Assembly (NCBI GenBank): GCA_018136815.1
Contig: CM030931.1
Coordinates: 9,048,389 to 9,112,388, forward strand
DNA from: Isochrysis galbana
Lineage: Eukaryota > Haptophyta > Isochrysidales > Isochrysidaceae
Direction: 5' to 3'
Length of the DNA stretch: 64,000 nucleotides
Shown: positions 21,053 through 33,098 of the stretch, piece by piece
How positions within the stretch are numbered: the stretch's first letter is position 1
How the letters are laid out: every line of letters begins with the position of its first letter
Program-made: the position numbers and the translations under genes
Notes under the pieces: model-generated
Seen by the model: the letters and a program-made list of their open reading frames with translations, nothing else
Databases searched by the model: none
Told to the model about the DNA's origin: nothing

Positions 21053-22638
21053 TTAGCCAAAGACCTTGGACAGGCGCTTGCACGCCTCCTCACACGACTC
21101 GCGCGGTGCGAAAGCAGAGAGGCGGAGGAAGCCCTCGCCGCCTGGTCCGAAGCCAGCGCCCGGAATAGTGACGACCTGAGCCTCCTCAAGGATTTTGGAG
21201 AACATTTCCCACGATGACTTGCCCTCAAGGTCAACAAACACATAGGGAGCATCGGTGCCGCCGTGCACCGTGAGGCCAAGGTCGAGCATCGTCTGGCGGA
21301 GAAGAGCCGCATTCCCCATGTAGTAGTCAATGAGCTCCTTGATCTCGGCGAGGCCTTCATCGTCAAGGCACGCAAGGCCACCCGCCTGCACGACATATAC
21401 CAGCGTTTGGGGTGAGCCTTACGCCAGGCGAGGGGACGAACGACGGCCCCGCGACGAGTCAAGGGCACACTGCTTGCCCATCGAGAAGCACAAGCCTCTT
21501 GCACTGAGGCGATCGATCCAGACACGAGGACGAGCGCCTGGGGGTGGTGGCGCACCTGCACGACGCGCGAGGCGCCGTTGAATGCCGTGCACATGATGCG
21601 GTTGAAGTCAGCAGCGACCGACGAGCCGTCGGCGAACTTGAGCTCCTTGGGCACGATAGTCCAGCCAAGGCGCACTCCCGTGAAGCCAGCATACTTGGAG
21701 AGCGAGTTCACCTCGATCGCGCAAGTGCGCGAGCCCGGGATCTCGAAGATGCTCTTGGGCACATCATCCGAGCGAATGAAGGGCGCATACCTGGGAAAGA
21801 GGGCCGCGCGTTGGCTTATACACTTGGCAAGGTGGGTGAGGCCGAGGAGAGGGCGAAGAGGAAGGAAGGGGCCCTAGTCAAGCTGGGCGAGGGCATGCGG
21901 GGAGCAAGCTTACGCAGCATCGAAGACGATGATGGACCCGCGCTCGTTGGCCCAGTCAACGAGCTCCTGAAGCTGCTCGCGCGTGGCGGCGGCGCCGGTC
22001 GGGTTGTTCGGCGAGCAGAAGTAGATAATGTCGGCTTGCGGCGTCGCCTTCAGGTCGGGGAAGAAGTTGTTGGACGGGTTGCACGGCATGTAGACAATGT
22101 TCTGGAAGTACTCGCCCTCCTTGACGCCAGTCTGGCCCATAATGACGGAAGTGTCGACATAGACGGGGTAAGACGGGTCCTGCACAGCGGTGGTGACACC
22201 CGCACCGAACATCATCTGCAGCCGCCCAATGTCACACTTGGAGCCGTCAGAGACGAAGACCTCATCCGGCTCAATGCCTCCGTCATACAGCTTTGTGGCG
22301 ATACGCGAGCGGAGCTCGGCGATGCCCTGTTCGGGCCCGTAGCCAGCGTACCCTTCGGCAGTGCCCAGCTTGCCCGCGCCCTCCGTCAGGCCCTTGAGGA
22401 TGTGCGGAGGGATGGGCCGCGTGGTGTCGCCGATGCCAAGAGAGATGATCTTGGCGTCAGGGTTCTTCTCAAGGAAGGCGTTGCGCCTGCGCCCAATCTC
22501 AGGGAAGAGGTAGCCGGCCTGCAGCTTGCCCATGTTAGGGTTGCGCGCCACGCGCGACACTCCCGCCACCGGAGCCACCGCAGAGACGCCGGCGGCGAGG
22601 CCGAGCGCGAGCAGCAGCATCGACGAGTGCGTGGCCAT
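21053..22638 (-). CDS. DAPL: LL-diaminopimelate aminotransferase, plastid type
   Basis: Three exons, complement(21053..21385, 21556..21790, 21914..22638), GT-AG junctions, 430 aa. The PLP enzyme converts tetrahydrodipicolinate to LL-diaminopimelate with glutamate as amino donor, a one-step shortcut in lysine synthesis used by plants and algae. Visible: [43 protein letters not shown], the D-GSKCDIGR loop, [20 protein letters not shown], and the PLP lysine in [15 protein letters not shown] (near residue 271). The leader [20 protein letters not shown] looks like an ER signal peptide followed by a short transit region, as expected for plastids bounded by extra membranes. Start chosen at the ATG before this leader. 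Its length suits the family. Confidence 0.96.
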
Positions 22639-22664
22639 CTCCCCTCGCCTCTCGACACGCGGAG

Positions 22665-22735
22665 TGGGGGGGGGGGGCTGGGCGCCGGCGGGGGAAAGGG
22701 GGAAAGGGGGGGGGGGGGGGGGGAGGGGAAGGGCC
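22665..22735. repeat. G-rich tract upstream of the LL-DAP aminotransferase gene
   Basis: Long G homopolymers (C in the sense of the gene) begin about 27 nt upstream of the ATG. Confidence 0.85.
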
Positions 22736-22799
22736 TTCTCGGAATTGTCACGTCATTTTTTCTTGTATTCAGTAGTCAGTAGGAGTACTTTAGTTGCAA

Positions 22800-24230
22800 C
22801 TATTCGTTGAAGATAAGTACTAGAGTACCTTTCTTTGTCCTTGGTCCTCGAGGCTCGAGGTAAAGCTGTCACTGTAAAGCTGGCCGGGGGCTCGATGTAC
22901 GATGTACCTAAAAAAACAGTGTGCGGTGTGCGGTGCTTCATTGGAAAATGTCGTAAATAAGAAGAAGAAGGGGTGCTCACGTACGGCGTACGGCGACAAG
23001 AACCCCTCGTTGCCAAAAATATGACATTGACATTGGTAAACTTAAACTCTGGCGTTTCGCTCTCTTCCCCGCCCCTCCGACCTCCGGGACTCTCAGCCCC
23101 TCCCCCCCTGGCGAGGGCGAGATCGCCCTCCCGTCCCCTCCGCCTCCGCTCCGCTTCGTCATCTGGACATCTGGACACGTTGTGCACAAACCCCGCGATA
23201 TTGGATAAATCGTGCTGTTTAAGTGAATGCCGCGAGCTCTAGGTGTCGAAACGAGGCGAGCCTCGTCCGTAAATGGCGCGCCGAGTGGAGACGCACCGGC
23301 GGCTGACGCATCCTCGTCAGCGTTCTTGGTTAGGTCGGGGGTGCAGAAGGCGGGGGGTTCAGAGGTTCAGACATTATTGGACATTGGCGGGTCGGGCTGG
23401 TTCGGGTTGTTGCGAGTCGAACGAGCGAGTGGCGAGGGCGCAGAGGGCGCTGATGGATGTTGAGGAGGAAAAGTGTGAGTGAGGTGGAGGGTTGAGGTTG
23501 CGAGCGTATCGAGTTCTTAGATTGCAGTACGAGAGCAGAGCAGAGGTGGCGATGACACAGCGATGTCACTCATCGACGCCATTGCCATTGCATTTCGTGG
23601 GGTGGGAGGGGATTCGTCGGAGGGGGGAGGCAGTTGCCGGGGCGCGGGGGGGGGGGGGGGGGGAGCTGGGGAATCGTTGGACCTTGGGACTTGGGACACC
23701 CAAGGGAGGTGCAAAGTAGTGGTTAAAAAGCGTGCGTGAGGGTGAGCGGAGACCGGGCGAATGGTGCATAGTGTAATAGTGAGCGAGCGATTTGTTTGAC
23801 CGCAGGAAAGCGTCGGGTGGGCGCCCGCGCGCGGTTCCTACCGGTCAGAGGGGGTTGATTGCGGGGGGGGGGGGAGGGGGGGGAGGAAGAGAAGGGGGTG
23901 CGGCTTTGAGGAGAGGAGAACAGAGGGGAGGCGAGAGGAGAAGAAGAAGCAGGGGGACTACTAGAATTGTAATTCACTCACGGTGTTGCGGGCCGGAGAG
24001 AAACAGAGGAGAGAGAGAGAAGGGATATGAGGAGAGAACCTGTCTACACGACAGAGGTGAAAATGGGAGAGAAGAAGTAGACGGGGGTTGGGGCCGTTGA
24101 GCGGGGGACGGGTGGGAAACAGGGAAGAAGGAACCAAAGGGAGAAAGAAAGTGTCTGGGTTGGTTTGAGAGGAGAAAGAGAAGGCCCAGCAGCAGCAGGG
24201 AAATTCTATTACAGGAGGAGACAAAAGGTC
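22800..24230. other. Divergent intergenic interval
   Basis: No supported gene. Contains G runs at about 23,646-23,662 and 23,862-23,885 and AGAG-rich sequence that grades into the tract upstream of the HMG-Myb gene. It separates two divergently transcribed genes. Confidence 0.55.
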
Positions 24231-24234
24231 CAAA

Positions 24235-24408
24235 GTGGAAGAAAGGGAGAGAGGAAAGATAGAAGAGAGGGGGGGTGGCCTGCTAGAGACGCAGGTAAAC
24301 AGGAGAAGGAGAGGGAGCGAGAGAGAACAACAGAGAGGAAGTGACGGAGGGAGAGGAAAGAGAAAAAGAGAGAGAGGAGAGAGGAGAGAAGAGGAGAGGG
24401 CTCTGCGC
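24235..24408. repeat. GA-rich purine tract upstream of the HMG-Myb gene
   Basis: GAGAGAG/GGAAAGA-rich sequence, purine in the sense of the gene, ending about 12 nt before the ATG at 24411. Confidence 0.85.
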
Positions 24409-24410
24409 GG

Positions 24411-27400
24411 ATGGCTCGGCCGGCCGACGGCGCGTGGGGGGAGGTGGCGTGGGTGCGCCAGCTATGGCTCGAGACAGCGCAGCGGCTGGAGCGGATACCG
24501 CGGTGGCTGCCGAGACGCGAGCTTCTCGCACGCCTCCTCGAGAGTGGCGTCACCGAGCCTCTCTCAGCCAGAGTGAGGGAGGTGGGGGCCGCGTGTGAGA
24601 GCGGCGCAGCTAGTGAAGCGCTCCGCTCAGCCTACCGGGGCGCGTTGCTGAGCACAGCGCACGCGGTTGTCGACGCTCTGAACGATCCGACACTCGCCGC
24701 CTTTGGAGTCCCCGTGCTTGTCGGCGCTGCCGTCTCGCAGTGCGCGCCCATCCACCAGCTGGCGCGGTTCCCGCTCACGACTGCCCGCCAGTCAAGCAGA
24801 CCGGGCAAGGTGGAGCTGCCAGCAAAGCGGCGGAAGAAGGGGCTCGACGCGCCGCGCGCGCCCATGTCGTCCTACATGTTTTTCTCAAACGCGCTCCGCT
24901 CCATTGTCAAAGCCGAGGTGCCGGGCGCCTCTCTCGGCGATGTCGGGAGGGAGCTCGGTGAGCGTTGGCGTAAGCTGAGCGAGGTGGATCGGGCACCGTG
25001 GACGTCGAGGGCGTCGCTCGACAAGCTTCGCTATGACGCAGAGATGGAGGCCTTCCGCGGTACATTTCACCAACCGCGCGTGTCCACGGAGCTGACCGTC
25101 GGCGAGGAGGGCCGGGTGGTGCTGGACCTACGTGTGTCTCACCCCTTGGACCGCTCACGCCGCTGGATCGCAAGCCAGCCCGGCGGTGACCTGAATCTCC
25201 TCGGCTCCATGGAGGAGACCGATCTCGAAGCGATCTCCGACGGCGACTTCCTCGGCGATATCGTCGTGCGGTCGCTCCCTCTGTTGCAGCGCAAGTGCCC
25301 GGCGTGCAACGGGCTGCACCGCGCGCACACGTGCCAACGCCCGAAGCGGGGCGGCCGGGGCACGGTAAGCGAGGTTGCAAGTGGCATAGTCCCAGAGCTA
25401 TCACTGGCTAGCGTCGCGGCGACGGTGACCCCGGCGAGAAGGCGATGCCGCGATCCCAGCGAGCCAAAGCAGCCGTGGACCGCCTTCAACTATTTTTGCG
25501 AGGAAGAGGGACAGCTGTTGCGCCACACGCTGCGCGACGGAGGCCGCGGAGACTTTGGGAAGCAGCTTGGCGAGAGGTGGCGGCGGCTGAGTGCTGAGCA
25601 AAAAGAGCCGTGGAAGAAGAAGGAGCAGGAAGATCGGGCGAGGTACGCGGCCTCGTTCATGATCACGCGCAGCAAGGGGGCTTTTCAGAGTGGCCGCTGA
25701 GCATCTCACGTTACATTTGCGCCTGCAGCCTCTCCCCAAGCCGCAGCTCCTCGCACAAGCACGTGCAAACCTGCCTATTGTGCCGTTTGGAATAGGTATG
25801 AGGCTGAACTGGGCACCTACCTCGCGCTTAGACGGCATGGCGCTCCCGTAGGCGCGTCATCCGCCGCCGGAACCATTGCCACGAAGCATGTTTCTGTCTA
25901 CGATCCGGCTCGCAATCCTCTCGCTCTCTCACCACCAGGACCTAGCCCGCCACTAGCGCCTCCGGCCTCTACCGCTGGCGGTTGGTCTCCCCTCGGCACT
26001 CCTGTGCATGCCAGCTTTCCGGGGGATCCAGGGATAGCAGTGCGGATGGCTTGGTCTAACGAGGCCAATCACACAAATTTCTTTTCACACGGCATCGCCT
26101 ACGACTCGGGCATGAATCTGGGTGGAGCGTCGACTCCTGCCTTAGGGGCGGTCGCCAACAGTGCCTCCGGACAGGCTGTTGCTGCAGCAAGAGGGGCCGG
26201 AGCGGGTGTTGGTCTGGCGGGGACCAAGGCTACGTCACGGCGGAGGCGGGACGTCAGCTGGTCGGCGGAGGAGGAAGCGAGACTCGAGGAGCTCGTGGCA
26301 GAGCACAGGCCAGGCGCCTCGGTGCATTCCGCAAAGTGGCAGGTACGCACGACAGCCAGCCCTTCCCCGACCCACCCTACCCCCGCACGCTTGCAATAGT
26401 CAAACATTACGATTCGTGATGCTAACCCTCGCTCGACACAAGAGCACCGTAGCACCCACTGCAGTCGTGACCCACTCCTTCGACCTTATGGACCCCCTTT
26501 CGCTGGTGCTACTATTGCAGGCCGTGGCAGAGCAACTCGGAAGTGGTCGAAGCCTCGTCGCAGTTCGTGGCCACTGGTATGCCCGGCGTGCCTCGCGTGC
26601 TCGAGCCGAGCGCCTCATTGGCGCTGGGGAGCACGCCCCAACCACCGGCACGCGGGAGCATATTCGGACGAGTGGCACAGCTGCAGGCGGCCCAGGCAAG
26701 GTAATGGGGTGCGGAAACGTGAACGAATCGGGTACGGTGGGCACCAAACGCATGCGTAGGTGGAACGGCTCCGTGGTGCGATGGGGAGTTCGCGAGGAAC
26801 GGAGGCTAGATGACCTTGTGCGGCAATATCAGCCCAAGACCATCTCTTCTTGGCAAGAGATCGCCGATGCGCTGGGCTCCGGGAGAAGCGGCGGCGCAGT
26901 GCTGCAACACTGGCAGATCATGGCAAGTAATCAACTGGGGACTCGCGGGGGCCAGGCAGCACAGACACGATGGAACACACAGGAGGAATCCAAGCTCCAG
27001 GCCTTGGTTGTCGAGCGATCGCCTCGCTCCAATGCTGCGGACTGGCAGGCCATCGCGACCGAGTTGGGCACTGGCCTTTCAGGTGGCGTAGTCATGCAAC
27101 ACTGGCACAAAATGACACTGTCCCCCACGGGTGAGACTGTGGAAGAGCTGGCGCGGGCGGAAGATAGCGCAGACGCGCGTGCTGGTCATGTCGGCGTTGG
27201 AGGTGCGCTTGACAATGCAAGCGTATGCGCTGCATTCCATCACCCTGTAGCTATGGACACGCATGCGCTTAGCCAGGTTGCATGCGCTGCTGATGGAGGC
27301 ATGAGCGCGCCTGAAGCCCTTCTAGATCGGTTGGTCAACCTTGGCCATGTTGATACTGCCCTCGGCTGTGCTGCGCCATCAGGTTTGCGTGAGTCCACGG

Positions 27401-27813
27401 ATGACACGCCCATGGTCTCGTCTTGCCCCTCGCGAAACGGCATACCAGCCGACGAAATGGTGGACTCGCATCACGGAGATCGCTCCGTTGCTCTTGGACA
27501 CTCGGCCACACCCGATATCGGTGAGGTTCCAGCCGTGGTTGAAGACGATGTATGCACGCTTGGCGATGGTTGGAGTAGGCAATTTGTTGGAGGTATCGAC
27601 GCCACAGCTGGTGATGCCGGTGTTGCACTACTCTGTGAAGATGACAGTAGCGACGGCTTGGTCTCGGTCGGAATCGTCGGTGGGCTCTCTTCGGCCATTA
27701 GCGATGTCATCGTAGACCACGCCGAACCATTCTCTCCTGCAGTGGCCCCTTTGTTGCACCCGCAAGCGACTGCGAGCGACGACAAGATGTTTTGGAATGA
27801 AGACATGATGTGA
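24411..27813 (+). CDS. Two-HMG-box protein fused to three Myb/SANT-like repeats
   Basis: Proposed exons 24411..25642, 25796..26342, 26521..27813, giving 1023 aa. HMG box 1 lies at about 148-215 (PMSSYMFFSNALRSIV...GERWRKLSEVDRAPW), a CPACNGLHRAHTC knuckle at about 295, and HMG box 2 at 353-425 (PWTAFNYFCEEE...GERWRRLSAEQKEPWKKK). The first intron interrupts box 2: splicing joins DRA-R to YEAELGTYLALRR, the normal end of HMG helix 3, which is why I join the two halves. Myb-like repeats follow at about 562-620, 678-730 and 739-795 (SWSAEEEARLEELV, RWGVREERRLDDLV, RWNTQEESKLQALV), each with a GSGRS...HW-type third helix; intron 2 cuts repeat 1 in phase 0. The C-terminal 230 residues are acidic. 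Likely a nuclear DNA-binding protein. Alternative: two adjacent genes, the second starting at ATG 26046. If intron 1 is retained, translation stops at 25700. Confidence 0.72.
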
Positions 27814-29000
27814 TACTACAAAGCTGACTGGCCACCGAGATCTGTATTGGAATAGAACATCAGAACTCCCCGTCGTCCTCGCCTGTTGCAGTGCTTATGG
27901 TTGGCTGTTAGTCAGTCACCTTCATCGGCTCGAAGGAAGATTTCTTTGGCAAACCGTGTCCCCGTGTGATCACACATCGACGGGTTGTGACGGGTGCGGC
28001 TCGTGAGGTTGAGGAGGCATGTGTGCGGGAAGCCGATGCTCTGAGCTTGATTCGGGTGTGTAGTCCCCCCCCCGCCCCCCCCCGCCCGCCCGCCCCTAGC
28101 TCAATCCCCATGTGCTCCGGGGCAGCCAACGAATTTTAAGTACGTGCCGAGTAAGCTCACCAGCACCTCGTGCCAATAATCGTTTTGGATAGGAACCCGT
28201 TCTTTATGGTAGACTCTATCCTTGTTGCAGGGTAACGCTAGACCCCCAGAAGTGCTAGGTACCGGAAAATCGGTAAGTTCCGCACCTGTTTACAGGGCTG
28301 TGAGTGTAGGCCAGCCCCAGGGGCCAGGGGGAGGGGGGGCGGGATCGATCCCACGCCCTCCGGCACCGCACAGACACAGACCAGACGGGAGACGGGGCTG
28401 GCACTCGCACTTGAACCCACCACAGACCCTTTTTCCACCTCATGTCAGATTGGCTCGCACGGGGGGGCTAATGTTATAAAAGTGGCGCAATAATGGTATC
28501 GGGGGTGGGAAGGGAGAAGGGAAGGCATTTTCTAAGGATTCTGTCGAAAAAAAAACACTTGAAGATTCTGGGCTAACACCTACTACTACTACTAGGTGAA
28601 CGAGAGCAGCAGCCTCCGCGCAGGGGAAAGCCCCCCTTAGCGGCAAACACCTACAACGGGAACGAGGACTAGTGCTGGTGCGGGGAGAGGGAAGCGAGCG
28701 GGACCAAGAGCAAGGAGCAAGGAGGGACTCTGATGTATTCCTGCCCATCAAAAGGCAGGAGGCATGAATATTCGTGTAAGGTATAAGGTACGCGCCCACA
28801 CTCACAATTGAACAGTCCACCGTGTTGCTAGGAGTATTGACGCAAAAGACACACAGATTCGGATTCCCCATGGTCTCAAGCCCAGGTTTGCACATTTTGG
28901 TATTGATTTAAACATGACATAAAAACAAAACGTCTCGCATGGTCCTCTTTCGACGGAACGCGGCCTTCCTTTCTCCTGTACTTCCTTTCTTTTGTGACTT
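27814..29000. other. Intergenic, with short repeats
   Basis: Holds C-rich runs (about 28,066-28,096), a short repeat shared with 19,740 (28,255-28,315), the motif TTGAAGATTCTGGGCTAAC at about 28,559 followed by (CTA)n, and no credible gene. CTAC-rich and AT-rich patches alternate. Confidence 0.5.
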
Positions 29001-29105
29001 TGTGACACGGTGCCGCTGCTGCGGCGGGCGCCACGGCGGCGCTCGAGCGGCTGGAAGCAGTGTGGAGAGAGTTTCGCTTGGCTTGGCGGCGGCGCCGTGC
29101 ACCAG

Positions 29106-29668
29106 ATGCCCTCACAGATGGACCTGTCACACTGTTCCTCCTCGTGCCACGGTCACGGCATCTGCGTCGGCTGGAAGCTTGAGCCGCGCTTCCCTGCCTT
29201 TTGTGTGTGCAAGGTTGGGTGGCAAGGCGACGACTGCCGGCTTCGCATGCCCAACCCCTTCCATTGGCGCGAGGAAGCCGCCCAGTACGAGAAGTGGAAG
29301 TCAAAATATGGGGTCGCGTGTGGCCCGACGCATAGCGCAGTCTCGTGCAGCGAGTGTGGTGCAGCGGCGGACATGTGCGGTGGGGGTGGCGACTGTGTGT
29401 GGCAGGTATGTCCACACATTGCAGACCCATAGCCCTCGCATGTGAAGCGCGATCGCACCTTCTTGCCCCATGATGAGCGTTTGCTGTATTCGGCGCCCTA
29501 CAGGATGGTGCATGTATTGAGAGCCAAACCCCTATTGGCCGAAGTGAATCGGAGGGGAGAGAAATGAATCGCCTCGCGCACATCCAGCGTGGCATTCTTA
29601 AGAAAAAGAAGGACGAACAAAGGGCGAGAGGTTTGCCTGGTGGGGCTGGGGACAAATATCATGTATGA
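29106..29668 (+). CDS. EGF-like-domain protein, 5' end uncertain
   Basis: Two exons, up to 29405 and 29504..29668, joined in phase 0 by a GT-AG intron. The reading frame opens after a stop at 28995-28997 and its first ATG is 29106, so the true start may lie in an upstream exon. An EGF-type module is visible: HCSSSCHGHGICVGW ... FCVCKVGWQGDDC. It is followed by PNPFHWREEAAQYEKW and a second Cys-rich patch (CGPTHSAVSCSECG...MCGGGGDCVWQ) that continues into DGACIESQTP in exon 2 before a Lys-rich tail. EGF modules of this kind in algae often sit in secreted or Golgi-lumen proteins; no catalytic domain is seen here. Truncated or incomplete as annotated. Confidence 0.6.
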
Positions 29669-30111
29669 GCCTGTCTTGCACCGGGCTCTCTGCTGGCAAG
29701 GAGAATACCACTTACTTGAAGTAGTGTGGGTTGACGATATTTGGAAGCGTCAATGACTCCACGGACTCCCGAAATGTCCATGAAGTGACCTTGTCTAATT
29801 TTGCGAGATCTCATGAAGAACCTCTAGAACCTCGAATTCCATCGCCCGAAAGATTCGGCCATTGCCTGCTTCTCCTGGTTTGAGAAGCGCGCACTCGCCC
29901 TGGGAGAATTTTGAAATGTGCACTTTCTCACATGCGCTGCTGATCACTCCTCACTTTCACTTATCATCGTGTGGAATGCCACTAGGTTCCATTTGGCCTG
30001 TGCACTTTCCAGGGTGTGTTATATCGTCTATATCGTTTTTGTCATAGGCAGAGATCCACACGATCTTAAAAAAGTCTTGAAGATTCAGGCTACTATTTTT
30101 AAAATAATTAA

Positions 30112-30372
30112 TGTTATATCCTAGCCAACCCCACTAGCTAATTGGACACAACTTTTCCGTCCCGGAATCCCGCCATGCCTGACGAGCCAGGTGTCCGAGT
30201 GCTACCGGGGGGCGGGGGCACTGCCCCCTCCCCTCGATATTTGTCCTCCCCCCAGTGCACGCACCGACCCTGCGCACCCCAGCACGTCCTCTCCTCGAGT
30301 CCACGCTGGGGGAAAACCCCTTTCGGGTAAAAGCAACGCAAGGGGGGGGGGGCACTCGTGAATAGGGGCCCA
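30112..30372 (-). repeat. Repeat family D, copy 2
   Basis: Inverted match to 18,596-18,852 across its full length, including the TTGGCTAGGATATAACATTA end and the C-run core. Confidence 0.8.
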
Positions 30373-30824
30373 GGAGCGCTAATCTCTCCTCGCCGAAGCG
30401 AGTGGCCGCGGCAAGCCGCGGCCCTTCCCTCCTGGCTCTGGCGCCCCCGTCTTCTCTTACCCAAACTGGGCGAGAAGACACGTTTCTGCCGGAGGGGAGA
30501 GCTGCCGCTCCAGACACAGCATCACCACCTCAACCACAGCCAGTCTCAGTCACTGACACACCAATCCCAGTCCACGAACAACAAAAATAAACTACAATCG
30601 ATGGTCGATGGTCGATAGTCCACTTTCGACAGTAGACGGACGACGGAACGCGACCTTGCACACGTCGTTCGGCATTGGAACGATCGTCATAATGGGCGCA
30701 AGGGAACCCTTACAAATAAGGAGAGGTGTGGGTGTGGGTGTTGTTGGCCTATAACCTTCCATGAGAGTCAGAGGGTAGAGGATGGATGCTACAATATCGT
30801 ATTTTTACTTTTTGCGGTATGCAT

Positions 30825-30910
30825 ATTTTTTACATATTTGGGCACATTTTGTACATATTTCGACATATTTTTACTACATATTTGGGCACGATTTTGTACA
30901 TATTTTTATC
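30825..30910 (+). repeat. AT-rich tandem block with CATATTTGGGCAC
   Basis: Two units of about 44 bp, each TACATATTTGGGCAC followed by TTTTGTACATATTT. Related sequence occurs at 34,990-35,040 and 43,960-44,070. Confidence 0.7.
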
Positions 30911-31814
30911 AAGGCCTACAGCAAGGAGGGACCAAAGACAGAGCAAGGCCCAAGGTACAAAGGAGCAAAACAGGAGCGAGACAGGCCACAAAGGGGCGCG
31001 ACGGCAAGGAGCGAAGGGCGAAGGGCGAATTACGAGTGAAGAGTTCAAGAGTTCTACAAGTTACGAGTAAAACTCCGCGGCAAACAAGAACGATTGAGCA
31101 CGAAGACGCATAAGGTCGGAAGTCGATCGCGGATGCGACACCCTCCTGCTAGAATCGAGCGTCCTCGCGAGGTAGAGGTGAGCGAAACAGATGGAAACGT
31201 GCAAAAAGCAGAGACAAGACAAGTAAGCGATTAGGGTGAGCCACACCCGTCCGGACTGTGAGGTGAAGAATCGGCGGTCGGCACGGCAGTGTCGTATTCC
31301 ATACGATGACAGACTTTTACTTCTAACCGGTGGTTTATTTTAAGCCTCAAGGTCTCGTCGGCGACATTCTACCCCTTCTCTTACTTTCTTTCGATGTCAT
31401 CAAACGTTCCACGACTGTCTTCCGTCTTCTCTTCATGCATCGGTTGTAGTCTTCCGTCTTCTCTTCGTATATCGGCGGTAGCTCCACAGCGAGGTCTGCT
31501 CTCGTTGTTCCGACTTCTCTGTTTCGCATGTCTGTGGTTAGTTTTCGCCCTGTTTGGTTTAGTTCGTGTGTGTCTGTGTGACGAGGGGTCTTTTTGAGTC
31601 CCTGCGTTGTAGTCTCTCGTGTCTACCTTGGACCTAAGAAGCTCTCATTCTCCTTCTCTCTCTTCCTCTAGCTCGCTAGCTAGCCTCGGCCCTACCCTCC
31701 AACGCCGCGCGTTGTGAGCCTCCGAACCTCCGTCTCTCTTCTCGTCCCTCGCACTCGATGGTAGAAGCTGTCAGACCCGACTTCTACTATGACCTCTCAG
31801 ACATATTCCCGCAA

Positions 31815-31905
31815 GCAACCACCTACGACTCCTTCACGGCCGCGTCAGCTGCCGGCTCGATCGAACGGCCCTCTGCCCACGAGCCAGTAGTCATCGCGTG
31901 TTCGA
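31815..31905 (+). repeat. Repeat family H, coding-like fragment copy 1
   Basis: Translates to SFTAASAAGSIERPSA followed by EPVVIACST; the same peptide with few changes is encoded on the minus strand at 52,430-52,520. Conservation at the protein level between two copies suggests a decayed element-encoded ORF. Confidence 0.65.
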
Positions 31906-32824
31906 CAGGCAGTCCGCAAGACCGCAGGATTCAGCATAATAGTCCGAGCGTGGAGAACTGGCCGCGAGGCCGGTGAAGGGGGCAGAGGGCAGATCCAAGG
32001 GGGAGTGACCCAATGGGGCCCTGGGAGAGGCCACAGGTCTCTCCACATGAGACATGAGCCCCCCACACCTTGCTCCATCGCTGCAGCCATGCGGCTGAGC
32101 GAGGAGAGGAGGGTTTCCGGCTGCCGCGGCTCAACGAGCGCGCGCAGACGCGGCGGGCGGGCGCGGTCCAGTGGGATGGACCCAAGGGGCCCCATCTCAT
32201 CCCGTGCAGCAGCTCCATATCGCCCTGACACCATCATGGTGACCAGGGCGGCGGGGAGGAGAGAGAGCGACGCCATCGCTCGCGCTCTCTCCAGAACAGA
32301 ACCGGATAAAAATCCTCTTACACTTACAAGCATTCTCTCACACCACTATCAAACGCACATTCACGGTAACACGTAGATAACTAACGTAAACGGGATACGC
32401 GAAGAAGGGGGGGGGTGAGCAGGAGAGAAAAGAGGAAAGAAGAGAGGAGGCCCGTCGCCTCTCCTCACGTGAAGGGAGAGAGAAGTGAGGGAGATCCCAC
32501 AGGACTTGGAAAGTAAATACGGGAGAGGACGGAGGGGCAGGGCATCCGTAACATGCATACAAAGCCCACGGTCTCCCCTAGGCACTCACGGTAACGTGTA
32601 GACCAGTGTGACCATTAGATAAACATAACAACCCCCTCCTAACCGAGCCAGGCGTTCATGACGAGTAAAGCTGAACGACCTCCATCACAGAGCTTCACAG
32701 CGCCAGATGAAAAGTTGCTTGTTCTATTTTCTACCCTAGAGCGTGAACCGTGAACCGCCCGTGCCACTCTCTCTCTTCGGACTCCCTCGCGCGGCGGGCG
32801 CTCTCAGCTCCCCCTCTCCGCTCC

Positions 32825-33065
32825 TCGCTCCCTCTGCCTCCCATTTCTCACCCTCTCTCCACTTCGCCCCCTCTCTCCCGCAGTCTCTCCCTTTCTCTTC
32901 CTCTCTCTCCCTCTTTCCCGCTCTCTCTCCCTATTTCCACTGCCCTCCCCTGGTGTGTGTCTCTCCGTGTGTATCTATCTGCCCCTACCACCATCATCGC
33001 ACTCGCACTCTCTCTTCTGCCTCCCTTCCCCCCCTCTTCTCTCTCCTCCGCTTCTTCATCCCGCT
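32825..33065. repeat. CT-rich pyrimidine tract upstream of the Cys-rich membrane protein gene
   Basis: TCTCTCCC/TCTTCC-rich sequence in the sense of the downstream gene, ending about 35 nt before its ATG. Confidence 0.8.
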
Positions 33066-33098
33066 CTGTCTTTGGGAAACTGTACAGCTTGCGTAAGG

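Larger units (their letters stand above)
29669..32820. other. Gene-free, repeat-rich interval
   Basis: Contains TTGAAGATTCAGGCTAC (about 30,072), repeat D copy 2, an AT-rich CATATTTGGGCAC block (30,825-30,910), pyrimidine-rich sequence at 31,330-31,750, a repeat-H fragment, and low-complexity G/C. Short open frames in it are not convincing genes. Confidence 0.55.

Noticed and set aside
21544..22782. 412-aa frame opposite the LL-DAP aminotransferase
   Set aside because: Antisense of conserved exons and spans their introns; no domain.
28876..29655. 259-aa minus frame over the EGF exons
   Set aside because: Antisense of the Cys-rich EGF module; no start context or domain.
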